Assembly (NCBI GenBank): GCA_023014335.1
Contig: JAECYW010000022.1
Location: 682,001 to 746,000, forward strand
Length of the DNA stretch: 64,000 nucleotides
Direction: 5' to 3'
DNA from: Galerina marginata
Lineage: Eukaryota > Basidiomycota > Agaricomycetes > Agaricales > Galerinaceae
Below are positions 25,320 through 36,162 of the stretch, in pieces. A model generated the notes under the pieces. It had not been told where the DNA came from and searched no databases. It saw only the letters and a program-made list of their open reading frames with translations. Each line of letters opens with the position of its first letter. Position 1 is the stretch's first letter. The position numbers were made by a program, and so were the translations under genes.

Positions 25320-27301
25320 ATGCCCCAAATCCCTTATCTCTTGGTTCAAGCACAGACATCTGGAGTGTATGAAATCTTTGGGAATGCTTTGTTCGAAGGC
25401 TCCCCCGACAGTGAGGTTCAGGCGTGGCTTGATGACGCGCATAAGGTGGTAAACAAGGTCTTGGAATCTTGCTTGGAATTTGAAACAGAAGGCATGCCAT
25501 CCCAAAGGTTTACCCTCTACAGCAACGTATACACGGTGGGTTGATTCTACTAGATTTTATTTTTCACTTCTCATCCTCATATAGCTGCTCAACCCCATAT
25601 CGAGTTTCCTCGGGCAGTCCATAGCTGCAATGGACGAACAGATTGGTCCCTTAGATGCTGATTTTTTGAAAAAGAAGGCGGTTCCTTGGCCACCAGAGAC
25701 CCCACTTTCCTTTCTAGAGCCCGTAGATGGAAAGATTTTTGTTGTTTTCAGTGCGACTTCGCCTTGCGGAATGCTTCATGTCTAAAAGTTTTTGCAGGAA
25801 CATCCGGAAAACGAGCGCGTTCTGTTACAGAAACCGCATTCGACCATATGAAGCGCTCCAAGCTCGCTACGACCGCGCCATCAACTATGGCTCAACCTTC
25901 CAACTATGAAAATAACCAAGAAACTTCCTCTGAGAAGATCCTAGACGACCGTCCGAAACCGGATGCTGACATCGCCCCAATTTCGCTCCTATATGATGGT
26001 TTCGGCGAGTTTCTGGACATTATTGATGGAAGAACCGATGTACCAGGTCTTTCAGAAGTCAATATCTTAGAACTGCACAAGGCGGTTGATGACTTCGCGC
26101 AAAAAATGTGTCGGTTTTATGACAACGAAGATGGACGAAGGACTGCGGCCCTACCCGCCCTCAACCGCATTTTTTCAGCTCGTACAGGTACCACAATTCC
26201 TTCACTCCACGGTGCGGCCATTGGCTCTGTACGGACCGACGGCCATAATGTGGCGAAGCACGGAGGAGGCGCGCTCGTCGCCCAGTTCAAGAACCGATCT
26301 GCAGGCATTAATGCCATTCCTGAAGTGGAGCTCACAGGGTACGTTGCGCATTCGCATGCAACGGGAATGGAAGAACACCAAGACCTATTTGAGAGATGGA
26401 GAGTACCATCCCTCGGGTTGACTGTCGTTGGTAAGCCATCAACATATGTGGTTTTCGGCAAAAAAGCTGATCACTGCATCCCAGGTCCCGATCTGAGATT
26501 TTATGGTATCATTGCGATTGACCACCAATATCGACTCGTGAACCTTACTCCCAGCCTGTCATGCATCCTGTCTGCTTCCGATGGTCGTGATCGTAATGCC
26601 CTCTATAAGGCCTTTGCCGCTGCGTCGGTCCTGCAAGCTCGTATTCTGGAAGACGCCCAGAAGTTTCTTACTACGCTACCACCTGAAATCCAACCTACAG
26701 CTCGCCGCTTCCCGTCGGTCACCCAATTGCGCAAATGGGGCTCGTCCACCGAATACCTATCATTTCAGATACTTGGATTTCATCCTGATCGACAGGGCTA
26801 TCGTCTTTTATACCTTGCAGAGACAACAGGCCCTGAGAAGCAGACCATCATTATCAAGTTTGTACCAAGGTTATTCGGTGGATTTGCATGCTTTCTGCGC
26901 TAACCGTGGCTTTGCACCCCCCATCCTCGCTTTCGAACAACTTCCCGGTGGATGGAAAGCAAGTCGCCATGGCGTACATCACTTCTGGTACCATAATCAC
27001 GAAATCAGTCAGGACTCGACACCCACAGAGACAGGTGGACACAGGAGTTATTACAACTTGTGAACTGATTTTCATGTGGAAGGTCTAGTTCATGGCGACC
27101 TTCGAGACGCAAATATAATCTGTAACTGGCCACGATGTGATGCTACTCGACTTTGATTGGGGCGGTCAAGATGGACAGGTGTTTTATCCCACCCCTAACC
27201 TGAACAGCGAGCTGCTTGAAGGTCGATCGTCGAATGACCTGAAAATCACCAAGGAGGATGACAATCGGATTTTGAAAAAGACACTTGGAAAGCTCACGTA
27301 G
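25320..27301 (+). CDS. Degenerate protein-kinase-like protein
   Basis: The ATG at 25320 opens a first exon (MPQIPYLLVQAQTSGVYEIF). Introns at about 25541-25589 and 25751-25797 follow, then a long exon with PISLLYDGFGEFLDIIDGR. A central alpha/beta region ends in an N-lobe-like strand (TIIIKFVPR). The C-terminal part has the kinase-fold catalytic-loop equivalent HGDLRDANIIC (27091-27114 on) and the metal-loop equivalent MLLDFDWGG (27149-27166). It closes with YPTPNLNSELLEG and TAG 27299-27301. Catalytic-loop Asp and Asn are present; the DFG glycine is replaced (DFD). Three extra single bases (TT 26871, AAA 26956, T 27127) break the frame between conserved parts. This kinase-like type is widespread in Agaricomycetes, sometimes with Crinkler-like proteins; no Crinkler N-terminus is visible here. 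Substrate unknown. Confidence 0.68.
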
Positions 27302-27345
27302 TTGACATTTCTTTGAAGGTGCTTTCGCTTTTCTGTATTCCAGTT

Positions 27346-29006
27346 TCAATGTGGCTGAACCCTCCTGGATAGATATGCAGGACGACTTGACTTTTTTATG
27401 GAACTTACAACCCATTCCCATGCCTTATGTTCAAGTGGAAATAAGGGTTGACTATATAGCCAGGCACCGCCAATACCGGATAAGTTTGGCAAGATGAGTC
27501 CTAGAAATTCCGCCACACGACTCTGGGAGCTTACGGTGACTATGGAATCACCGACAAAGAGATATGTAATGTTCCTGTTCGTGCAAGCGGCTGGGACTTC
27601 GGATAATAAAGGGATATCGCTAGAGGCATTGAAGGCAAAAGCCAAATACTCGAGTTGTCGGCATTTGTGTAAAAGATGCATGAACCCTCTGAAAGTTATC
27701 AAAAGAGGAAGATGCCATCCTGTCAAAGCGCCTAATTGAAGGCGGCGTAAATTTGGCCATGAATCGGCCATTGCCATCAGCTGAGTGTCTCCTAGTTCGA
27801 TTTTGAAGGGCATATCCAAGTCGATGACAGTGAGATTTTTGAATGACTAGTAGGGGTTCAAGTGTAGATCCGTCGATAATAATGTCGGAGAAGACTGGTG
27901 GCGAGTGCCTTATGTTTGGCCAAGAGTACTTCATGACAATTCGGAGGAAGTTGCTCTGATTTTTGCTGGCCTGCTCGAGAGCTGTGAAGGCTCGGTGGAA
28001 TTGTGTGGCAGAAGGAGTTTTGGCTGAGTGGAGTGTAAGGTCCTGGAGCTGCATTGGGCGCAGCATATCTACAAGGTCGACAAAGGACGAAAGATCATCC
28101 ACTGCCATGTCAAGTTTGTGTAATTCTGGGAAGAACGACTTCGATGGCATTGATTGTAAGCTATGTAAAATATCAGAAGATGTATTAGCCGTCTGTAACG
28201 TTCGAAGGTACGGGAGTGAGGCTAGATGTCGTAGAGCTGGAAGGCTGAGGTTGCGTGAACCGCAAGAAAGCCTCCGCAAATCGGCCATCCTTAAGACCAG
28301 GTGAGATAGATGCTTGCAAATTACTGTCTTCGTGGAAACCTGGAGTGCACCAAGATCAAGTTCTTGCATATTGAGGGCGTGTTTTTCGATGGTGTCGAAC
28401 AGCCTCCAGACATCATCGGCAGACTCACTCCAGTATAAGGATAGAGAGATAGATTTTGTCTCTAAAAAGATGTCGAGGCAAGGTGACGCATGACGGATGT
28501 CGACAAACTCTACCCGTTGGAGATTCGGAAACAAAGGTATTGTCTTGTTCGCCCGTTTTTCCCAGAGTGCGCGTAAAGCTCTGAAGTCGTATGGGGCATC
28601 GAGATGCCATACGTATGGTAGATATCGGATTCGCCTGATCCGTCGCGAATAGAAGAAGAATCTTGCGAAATCACCTTCAGACAAGCTCTCGCTGTCGAGT
28701 TTCTATATAAAACGGCACCGATGCCTATTTCAATCTGTGTAGCGTGATCTCGGAGGGGACACTCACAAATGTCCTCTCAAAGCCTGAGTCGGGTTCCTCA
28801 GTCCAGCTACGACGTGGCAGGGTCTTAATAAGTTGAACAAGGTTCGTCTGTGTGTGCCATAAGATATCCAGAGCAGTTTCCTGAAAATCACGACACGTTA
28901 GTGCAAGTGAAAGCAGGTCTTGTTTTCCTATCCGGGCTGGAGAATCCTGGTCAACCCGAGTGAAAATCAAGTCAACTATGTCTTGTACTTGGAGACAGTC
29001 GTGCAT
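27346..29006 (-). CDS. F-box/LRR protein
   Basis: Probable SCF substrate receptor. Exon 1 (28767-29006) carries an F-box-like start: VQDIVDLIFTRVDQD, LLSLALTCRDFQETALDILW. It joins in phase 0 across a 64-nt intron (28703-28766) to KLDSESLSEGDFARFF. About 420 residues of Leu-rich repeats follow, including LQELDLGALQ-type units (MQELDLGALQV, LRRLSCGSRNLSLPALRHL, LQDLTLHSA). One extra A in a five-base run (27834-27838) splits the frame; the second part resumes at NLTVIDLDMPFKIELGDTQ and ends at 27346. The gene converges on the kinase-like gene with only 44 bp between stop codons. It is not a close copy of the F-box gene at 1.9-3.4 kb. Confidence 0.8.
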
Positions 29007-29325
29007 TTCTGTGGAAGGTTGTAAGCGAAAGTCGCGGTATTTGTGGCTATCGATAGCTTCTGGAGGAGGTCGTCGGGAAAGGTTGAAGTTGCAACAGCCG
29101 CCGCATGTTCACATGCCGGTCAAATACGGACCGGGACCATAAAATCCTCTAACTTGCAATATGAATTTACAATCGGTTCTTGTCCCATTAACAAATTGCA
29201 ATAGGTGTTTACAAATGTGGGTATTTACAGCTAGTGAGCCGTGGAAGGAGGGGACACATCAGGCACTGATATCCAGGTCATAAAGGTCGACCTCAGGTTC
29301 GGTATCTCCTCAGTCAATACCGCTG
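29007..29325. other. Short intergenic region
   Basis: 319 bp between the start of the F-box/LRR gene and the 3' end of the next minus-strand gene. It should hold the F-box gene's promoter and the other's terminator. No motif that I can support. Confidence 0.4.
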
Positions 29326-31316
29326 CTACCCTTCATATTCGGACTTGATACGTTTCGTGGGCTCTACATGACCTACAAGAAGTTCATCCTGAATAAAGAG
29401 GATCTGCCGTAAAAATTGTAAACAGCACCGTCATACCTCGAAGGTGGCCACCATTTCTTTTGTTCAATGCTCGTATTCGGGGATCTCGCGAAGGCTGTTG
29501 TTCAAGAGGCGGACGCGAATGAGGATGATTTGAATGTTCGAATGCTTCAGATTTAATTTGCCGCGTATTTAGTCTTGGATCGAGGCTGCGTGCTTGGCGA
29601 GTAGGAGGTTCGGCGTGCCTCTGTAATGTTTTCGGTTTTTGTGGATGCATAGCTGAAAGTTCTAAACGTTTGAAGGGTTATTGAGTCGGCTATGGATCTG
29701 AACCAAGTGAAAAGGCTTATTTACCATATGTTGAGATTTCCGAAGCCTCCTGTTTGACGAACACTTGGGAGGGGGTATACGGCTCGTTTTGTTCTCGTTT
29801 AACAGGCGTCTGGCCGTTCATGGAGTCAACGTTATCGGAAAGCAGAGCAAAGGCCCTAAGGAGATCAGCAGAAGGCTGATAATCTGCACCAAATTTAGTG
29901 GAACTTCAGCCTAAGAACCGCATCACTGACCAGGGATGGAGGTCTCCGTAGGCTCGGGTTTGACAAACACATGTGTATTGCCCGCCTCTGCAAGCGTTCC
30001 AAACAGCGCTAGGAGTTCCGCAGAAGGTTTATAGTCTTCTGAAATTTTAAGAGAGTCAATTGAGTGACACGACACGTCAACGATGCGCCATCTTACCGCC
30101 AGGTACGTGTGGATGAGAATTCTCATCCTCCGGAATGATTGGAGGTTTGAATTCCTCTTTCACCGAAGGGAATAGCGACCCTAGGAATTCCTCGGCTTCA
30201 TCCGTTTTAATAATTGGTGATGGCGAGCGCAGTTGCTCCTCCGCAACATCAGCTACTCACATCGAAAGTAGGAAAACAGAGTTTTCATGTACGGAGAAGG
30301 CGGGGAAAATACCTTCTTGGTAAGGATCCATTTTCATCGCCACACCCGGCTGGGTGGACAGAGCGTGGCAGTCATCCACGGGCTCCTGCTTGACGTTTTC
30401 GATACGAGAGGCGAGCCGATGGTCAACCGCGAACTTTTGGAGCATGAGTGAAGTTGGATATACGGTAACATACTAAATACCCACATCCTTGCTTTTTCTC
30501 CGAGGAGATATAGCCTGCGGTGGTTCTGAATGTCTCGGAGAACTTGCATATGGTGGAGATTGTGGACCACATGTAGAAGAAGACGGGATGTTTGGAGGTA
30601 TCCGCGAGCTTGAAGCCAGAGACGAGCATGTACTGGAGATAGACGCTACGGCGTTGGTTGGTACAATAATAACTTTTTCGAGGTTTTGGAGCATTCTGGC
30701 TGTTATACGCTGCTGCAATGCCGGTGAAATAGGGTGGGCATAGGTGGGGACTGCACCCTGACCCGGTAGCCCAATTATAACTTGAGGGGGGTATGGGTCT
30801 TTGATGGGATAGTGTGGAGGAATGGGTCCGTTTTTTGGGAACATCTGTAGCCATTGACCTGAGGGATATGAAAGTGTGGAACTCGACTTGATGCTTGGGC
30901 ACAGAAAGAGAGAGAAAGGACGTACGCTCCCCAGGATCTCGTTCTTGACCTTCACGCTTCCATTCATAGACATAGGAAATGCGGTCACTTTTGGGTCTGT
31001 CCGTCAAAAAATCGCGGTGATGATGGGCGCCAAGGAAGTACGACAAATCATCTACGTCTTTCGATAGTTCGACAATCTTGTTATTTGTAGACTACATTCA
31101 AGAAAACCAGTAGTAAGTAAACCAAATACAGTCGTCTATTGTCGAACAGACTTACTTACACTCCGGTAATAGATCGAGTTCACTTGCGCATAAGGATAAT
31201 GTTCTTTCATCATAACCATGAACCAAGCAGAGATAGCTTCGTCGTTCGTGGTCCAAGGGTCAACTACGACGAGGTGCTTCCTTTTCGGTTTCTTCGTTTC
31301 TTTGCCTTTCGCCATG
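29326..31316 (-). CDS. Protein rich in SUMO-consensus motifs, function unknown
   Basis: The ATG at 31314-31316 gives a basic start (MAKGKETKKPKRKHL), a segment DPWTTNDEAISAWFMVMMKE, then splices to TNNKIVELSKDVDDLSYFLG. A Pro/Ser-rich middle with IPPHYPIKDPYPPQVIIG follows. The C-terminal third has at least seven psi-K-x-D/E sites on separate short exons: VKQE, IKTD, VKEE, VKPE, VKRE, VKQE and IKSE. Two consecutive exons start with related units, DYKPSAELLALF and DYQPSADLLRAF. All junctions I checked splice in phase (e.g. KSKD to FAVDHR). The last exon is uncertain. Read directly it gives DPLYSG and an early stop; with one base fewer it gives ELLVGHVEPTKRIKSEYEG, an eighth site, and TAG 29326-29328. 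I chose the longer end. A nuclear regulatory role is only an inference. Confidence 0.68.
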
Positions 31317-31528
31317 TCTATCTGGAGGTCTTCCAAACGATTGAGATAAGGAGGTGATGGTTTGTGATCAACAGGGATGCATGATGCTCAGGGCCGGTTA
31401 TGCCATGAGGCATTCCCGATTTTATAATTATTTAAATGCAAAGAAGCAATGCAATTCTAAAGCGATTTTATCGTATTATAAACTTGATAGTCAGATACAA
31501 CCTAAGTATATCGTATTTCCAAAACCCA

Positions 31529-33586
31529 TCAATCATCATTATCCCAATTACCTGCTTGCTGAGGAATTTTCGGACCGCCGGCAGGTTTGCTCATGATGAT
31601 GCTGTCGACGCTGAGCACCGAGTTTGCAGCCTCCGTAGCCAGGCGGATGGCCCAGGTCTTGGCGGCGAGGGAGTCGTAAATTTTGTGTTGGTCTGCTTGC
31701 AGGGTGCCGTCTGTCTCCTCCTGGAAGAACACGATAGAGTGAAAAACAATTAGACGAAAAGGCAAGAAAAGACAAACCTCGATATCGACACCCCAAGTCT
31801 CGCCACCTTTCTGCTCGTGCTTCGCCCAGAGACGGCTGATAACCTCGTTTCCCTCTGAACCACCCAACGCATTCTCCGCCAAAGTCCTCGGGATGACCTC
31901 GAGCGCATTCGAGAACTTCTTCACCGCATGCTGCGACAGGCCCCTCAACCCACTGCCATACACATCCACCCGCTTCGCCAGCTCCAGCTCCGATGCACCC
32001 GCACCCGGAACCAGCCGCGGGTCCTTCATCAAGCTCTTGATCACGTTCACCCCGTCGTCAATAGCCCGCTCCAGGTCGTCTAGGTGGTTCGATGTCGCGC
32101 CCCTCAGCACGATCGTTGCCGTCCGTGTCTTCTCATTCTGGGATGTCGGGTTAAACCCCGGCTCTCCTGGCAACAGCTGGCGTAGCACCGTGACGCGGTC
32201 GCCTCCGATTTCCGTCGTCTCGAACACGTCGACGAAGCCGGCTTCTTCGGGAGTAGGCGCGCCGACGCGGGCGAGTGGTGTGGCGTTGACGACGCGGCAG
32301 AGTCGGCGAAGCTCGAATTTGGACAGCACTTTGAGCACGGCGATGTCGAAGCGGTTGAGGTAGTGCATGGCTAGTTCTCCTACGCTCGATCCGGCGATGA
32401 TGACCTTGATACCCGAATCTGCGATTTCTTTGAAGATCTGAAGTTCAAAGGTTGTCAGTTCTCCGTAATGGAATCGAGATTATGGATGCAAACCTTTTCA
32501 AGTTGCTTCTCTTCTCCAGTTGTAAAGTTGAGCATCTCGTCGGCGTTCTTAATAAGTACAGTCCCTTTCGTTTCAGTTTGGGCGATGTCGAGTGCCGTTG
32601 TAAACACGGCCACTTTCCCTCTTGAAACCTTTTTGACCGTACCTTTGATTGATCCTTCAGCAGAGAACGAAAAAAAGAGAAGAGGAAGATTCACCTTCAG
32701 GTTCTCGGCCAAAGACCATACCCTGAACAACTTTGCTTCCAGATAAACTTCCACCCATGATCTTCACCACTCGAACATTATCCACATTGAAATTTTTGGG
32801 GTTTGAGGGCATGATTGACAGGGCAGCCTCTGCAACTAACGTGGCAAGGGTGTCTTCATATCCATATTGTTTCGATGCAATGGCTGGTTTCAACGCAGAT
32901 GCAAGGGACGTTTGTGTTAGCGGTGATGGTAGGCTAAATGTTGAGAGTTCTGTAGAATATTTGTTAGGTCATCATGTCGCGACGTGACGTGAAACGACGA
33001 CGCACTCTCGAGTTCAGCTTGAGCTTTTATTGAAGCGAGCTCGTAGCCTTTGGTGATTTCACTTGGGTGGAGGCCCATGATCAGAAGATTCTCTGCCTTT
33101 TTCAGCAGTTCACCTCCAAGAATGAGAACCATGTTCGTCGCATCGCCCATCTAATCCATCCATTGAGAAATTCGTATACCAATCATTAAATAAAATCGTA
33201 CCTCGGCTTCCTGAGATTGCGATGCCATAACCAATAGCTTCGCCGCAGGATGCACTACCTCGATCTCCCGGATAATCGTCGCAGCATCTGAAGTCACGAA
33301 CAGCCGTCCCAGGTGGTTAATCAGGAGCTTGTTGCGGCCTATTCAATTGGTTAGACGTATATATGGCCAACGTCCACGAAAAAACGCGCCATTTGGACCG
33401 AAACTCGTCCGTACGAGGTCAGAAAGCTCGTTTACTGCCTGGATGTTGCGCAATACGGCTTCATCCAAGCCTTGCAGATGCTATTTTTTCCAAGGTCAGC
33501 AAGGCTCGACGTGTGGAGACATATACTACCTTGTAGCCGTCCTTGAAGATCGGTAAATTGTTGGATTTTGGTACTTTTAAGGACAT
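31529..33586 (-). CDS. CCT8: T-complex protein 1 subunit theta (CCT8)
   Basis: Subunit of the cytosolic chaperonin TRiC/CCT, which folds actin, tubulin and other proteins with ATP. The start at 33584-33586 reads MSLKVPKSNNLPIFKDGYK. Further family landmarks are LVRTSFGPNGRNKLLINHL, TSDAATIIREIEVVHPAAKL, ETKGTVLIKNADEMLNF, IVLRGATSNHLDDLERAIDD, LVPGAGASELELAKRVD and a tail KPAGGPKIPQQAGNWDNDD. These match theta rather than the other seven subunits. There are several short introns; the exons are open and in phase with no frame break, in contrast to its neighbours. The nucleotide loop reads GDATN rather than GDGTN. One intron (after GPNG, about 33350) appears to begin GC instead of GT. Confidence 0.95.
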
Positions 33587-33941
33587 TGTTTTTGGGAGAT
33601 GAAGATCAGAGACAAAACGCGTACGCAGTTCTGATGATAACCTTTTTGAGGAACAAATATTCTACACAGCCACATCCAATCCTTCTGCTCTCAACCATCA
33701 TCGTCTGCCAAATTGGATTCATCCCCCAGACATTTGCAAAGACTAGAGGCCGGCTATTGTTTCCCCTCTGATCTCAGGATGGATGGCTCTTCTTATTTGG
33801 GAATCGCAATGAGTATCGCGGGATATTGTAAGTATTGAACTTTTTTTTTCAGAGATGAACATACACTAATGGTAGAAACTGATTAGATGGTACATAAATG
33901 GTTATAGATATCATAAAAGGCGAAGAAAAGTCTCATGGTAT
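33587..33941. other. Promoter side of CCT8 / 3' flank of coiled-coil gene D
   Basis: 355 bp between the CCT8 start codon and the stop of gene D, both on the minus strand. No coding content. It contains a T-rich run (about 33840-33850) and otherwise nothing I can assign. Confidence 0.4.
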
Positions 33942-35248
33942 TCATTCTGCACTGCCATTTGTTCCAACAAGTCCTGAGTGAAGAACGACTTTGGGTCGTA
34001 GCAGGACGGACTCATGCCAATCTCCAGACGTTCCGGTCACCTTTTCTGCTCGAACCAGACCGAGGTCTGTTGTGCAGAGAACCGTTTCGCTGGCAGACCC
34101 CGCCTTCTTGCCGGGTGTCGTCCCTATCGCATCTTCCATCACAGTATCGTTGTAAGAGACATCGGGCGCGATGTAAAGGGCCTCCAAGTCGCAGGAAGTG
34201 ATGCCTTCTCCGATTTTCTTGTTCAGACGCTGGGCCAGCTTCATCACCGTCGATATGTTCTCGCCGAACTTATTCATGATTCGCTCGTGCACCGTCGCCG
34301 TACTCTCCTTCAATCCCGCCGTTACGACGATCCTAGCGAACGCGTCCGCCATGTCGGATGTGAGGTCTGGCTCCTGAGCAAGCATCCGTTGTAAGTGCGT
34401 TCTTGTCAGTTGTCGCCAACGACCCGAGACAGCTTGTTCCTCTACGAATTGGATGAACAAGGTCAGAATTCCGTATGAATATCAGATTGTCGTTGGCTTA
34501 CCTGCTTCCCGCACCCTCGCATAGATTTCGCTAAGCATGTGCTCATCCTCTGGACTCTCGAAGCACCAAGACGATACGATCCAGTGCGTGTACGCAGACA
34601 TACTGGCTTGCAATGCGATCTGGATCAAGATAGGATCCTTCGTGATGCTCCGAACTCTTCAGCAATTCAGCCATCCGAGGCCCGACGATCTCTTCCGTCC
34701 TCGTATACGCTTCCGTCATCTCATCCGATTCTTGCTCATTCTCCTCGACCTCGACTTTCTTCTGCTCGATCACCAATTCTTCGGCCATAGTCGCTGCGGT
34801 CTGCATAATCTCCGCATTCAGCTCTTCCACCAGCTTGATGACGTCCGCTCCAGATAAGTTGATCAGCCTTCGTCAAGAAGGCTTGTGCTCCTTTGAGTTC
34901 AGCCGTACGAACACCCAGCAACTCAATCACTTGTAGATGTTCAGTGTTGGCCCGATGCAATTCTCCTTCCAGCTGCCCAATCCGCACGCCAAGGTTCTTT
35001 GTCCGATCCACCAGCGTTCGGTTTTGTTGTCGTGCACCATCAAGGTCCCTTTCAAGATCCACCACCCGCTTCCGGAAGCCCGTCGATCTCCTCCGCATGT
35101 GACAGCACCGCTGCCTTCTTCGCCTCGACTTCCTCGTCTCTCTCGCTCAGCGACCGGCGAAGCAAAGCCAATTCCGAACTCCTGTCGTCTCCTTCTCTCG
35201 CGATCTTCTATGCGAGACCTCAAAAGATCTTGCCAAAGCGTAAAGAAT
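33942..35248 (-). CDS. Coiled-coil family protein D, 5' end not located
   Basis: Member of the same family as A, B, C, E and F. The first exon with support begins after a TTTCAG acceptor (35249-35254), reading ILYALARSFEVSHRR or, in the coiled-coil frame, FFTLWQDLLRSRIEDRERRR. A coiled coil follows (LSERDEEVEAKKAAVLSHAE, FRKRVVDLERDLDG), then AFLTKADQLI, GADVIKLVEELNAEIMQTAA, and QASMSAYTHWIVSSWCFESP. After an intron near 34440-34500 comes the terminal module EEQAVSGRWRQLTRTHLQ, GITSCDLEALYIAPDVSYND, VLCTTDLGLVRAEK and LLRPKVVLHSGL, stop 33942-33944. Extra bases near 34627, 34855 and 35080 break the frame. No start codon could be fixed; a 5' exon upstream is likely. Function unknown. Confidence 0.65.
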
Positions 35249-36162
35249 CTGAAAGCGCCGTAGATGGAGGCGGCTGAGAGGCCAAGGAACAGTGCAGTAT
35301 GTACCGAATCGTGAAGGCCAAAACATTAGAGGAGACACAGCGGAAGGAGTGGGTTGCATAGTTCAAGTGGTGTAGCGGGCCTGCCTCATCCTGTCGTTCT
35401 TACGCGACCCGTTGGCTCTTTTGCTTCTACAAGCTGCGGTACGCCATGAGGCGAAAACGTGTGGCTCTTGACTCGAGTTTGGAATTTTGCCCAAGGCCAT
35501 CCCTCCCCTTGGCCTCGTGCAATCAAGTGGCACGACGCCTCTGGGACTCGGACATTCAGTTCTCCGACCCATCATTCCCTCAAACTTACCCCAGAGGCGC
35601 AACTTTATTCTGGTCGCGACCAGAATCAAGGCTTACAAAACACGCAGTGATGGTTTCTCAGCCAGCACACAACGGAAAGCCAACCTTGACCTCGCTATCG
35701 TCCTCGTTTTGTTGCAGTTTCAGCATCCTGTTATGTACATATCTCCAAAAACATGCGCCTCGCCATTGCCAGATGTCAGAAAGCTTTTGACAGGAAGTGA
35801 TGTCGGAGGGTCGGCGCGACAAAATGGGACTTCACCAGCACACCTTGCCGTTATCAGGGCGCCGTCCAGCGTTCGGATAAGATTCTGAATCGGCACATGA
35901 CTCGCACGTTGTTCTCCATCACCTTCTTCCGGTCTGTCCATACCCTTCAACTTCGCCATGCTAAAATTTGTCTTGCCTTTGCGCGCAATTTTGGCCCATG
36001 ACCATGGGCATCTGAGGAACTCATGGCACCGGCTCTTCCTAACGTTTTGTCGGAGATAGGCATTTTCATGAGTGTATACTTAAAAACGATGACAGCCAGC
36101 GTCAACTGCCGGGTAAGAGTACAACGCATGCAAACCGATACATAAGTAACTTACGAAATCTT
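35249..36162. other. Region between coiled-coil genes D and E
   Basis: About 0.9 kb that probably contains the first exon and promoter of D. A minus-strand frame at 35720-35959 starting MAKLKGMDRPEEGDGEQRAS might be that exon, but no splice path to D could be shown. It holds a perfect 20-bp palindrome, listed separately. Confidence 0.35.
35607..35626. repeat. Perfect 20-bp palindrome
   Basis: ATTCTGGTCGCGACCAGAAT is its own reverse complement with no spacer. It lies in non-coding sequence between coiled-coil genes D and E. It could be a dimeric regulator site or chance; no second copy was noticed. Confidence 0.9.

Noticed and set aside
35363..35629. 88-codon minus-strand frame between D and E
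   Set aside because: It spans the 20-bp palindrome, shows no family motif, and could not be joined by splicing to gene D.
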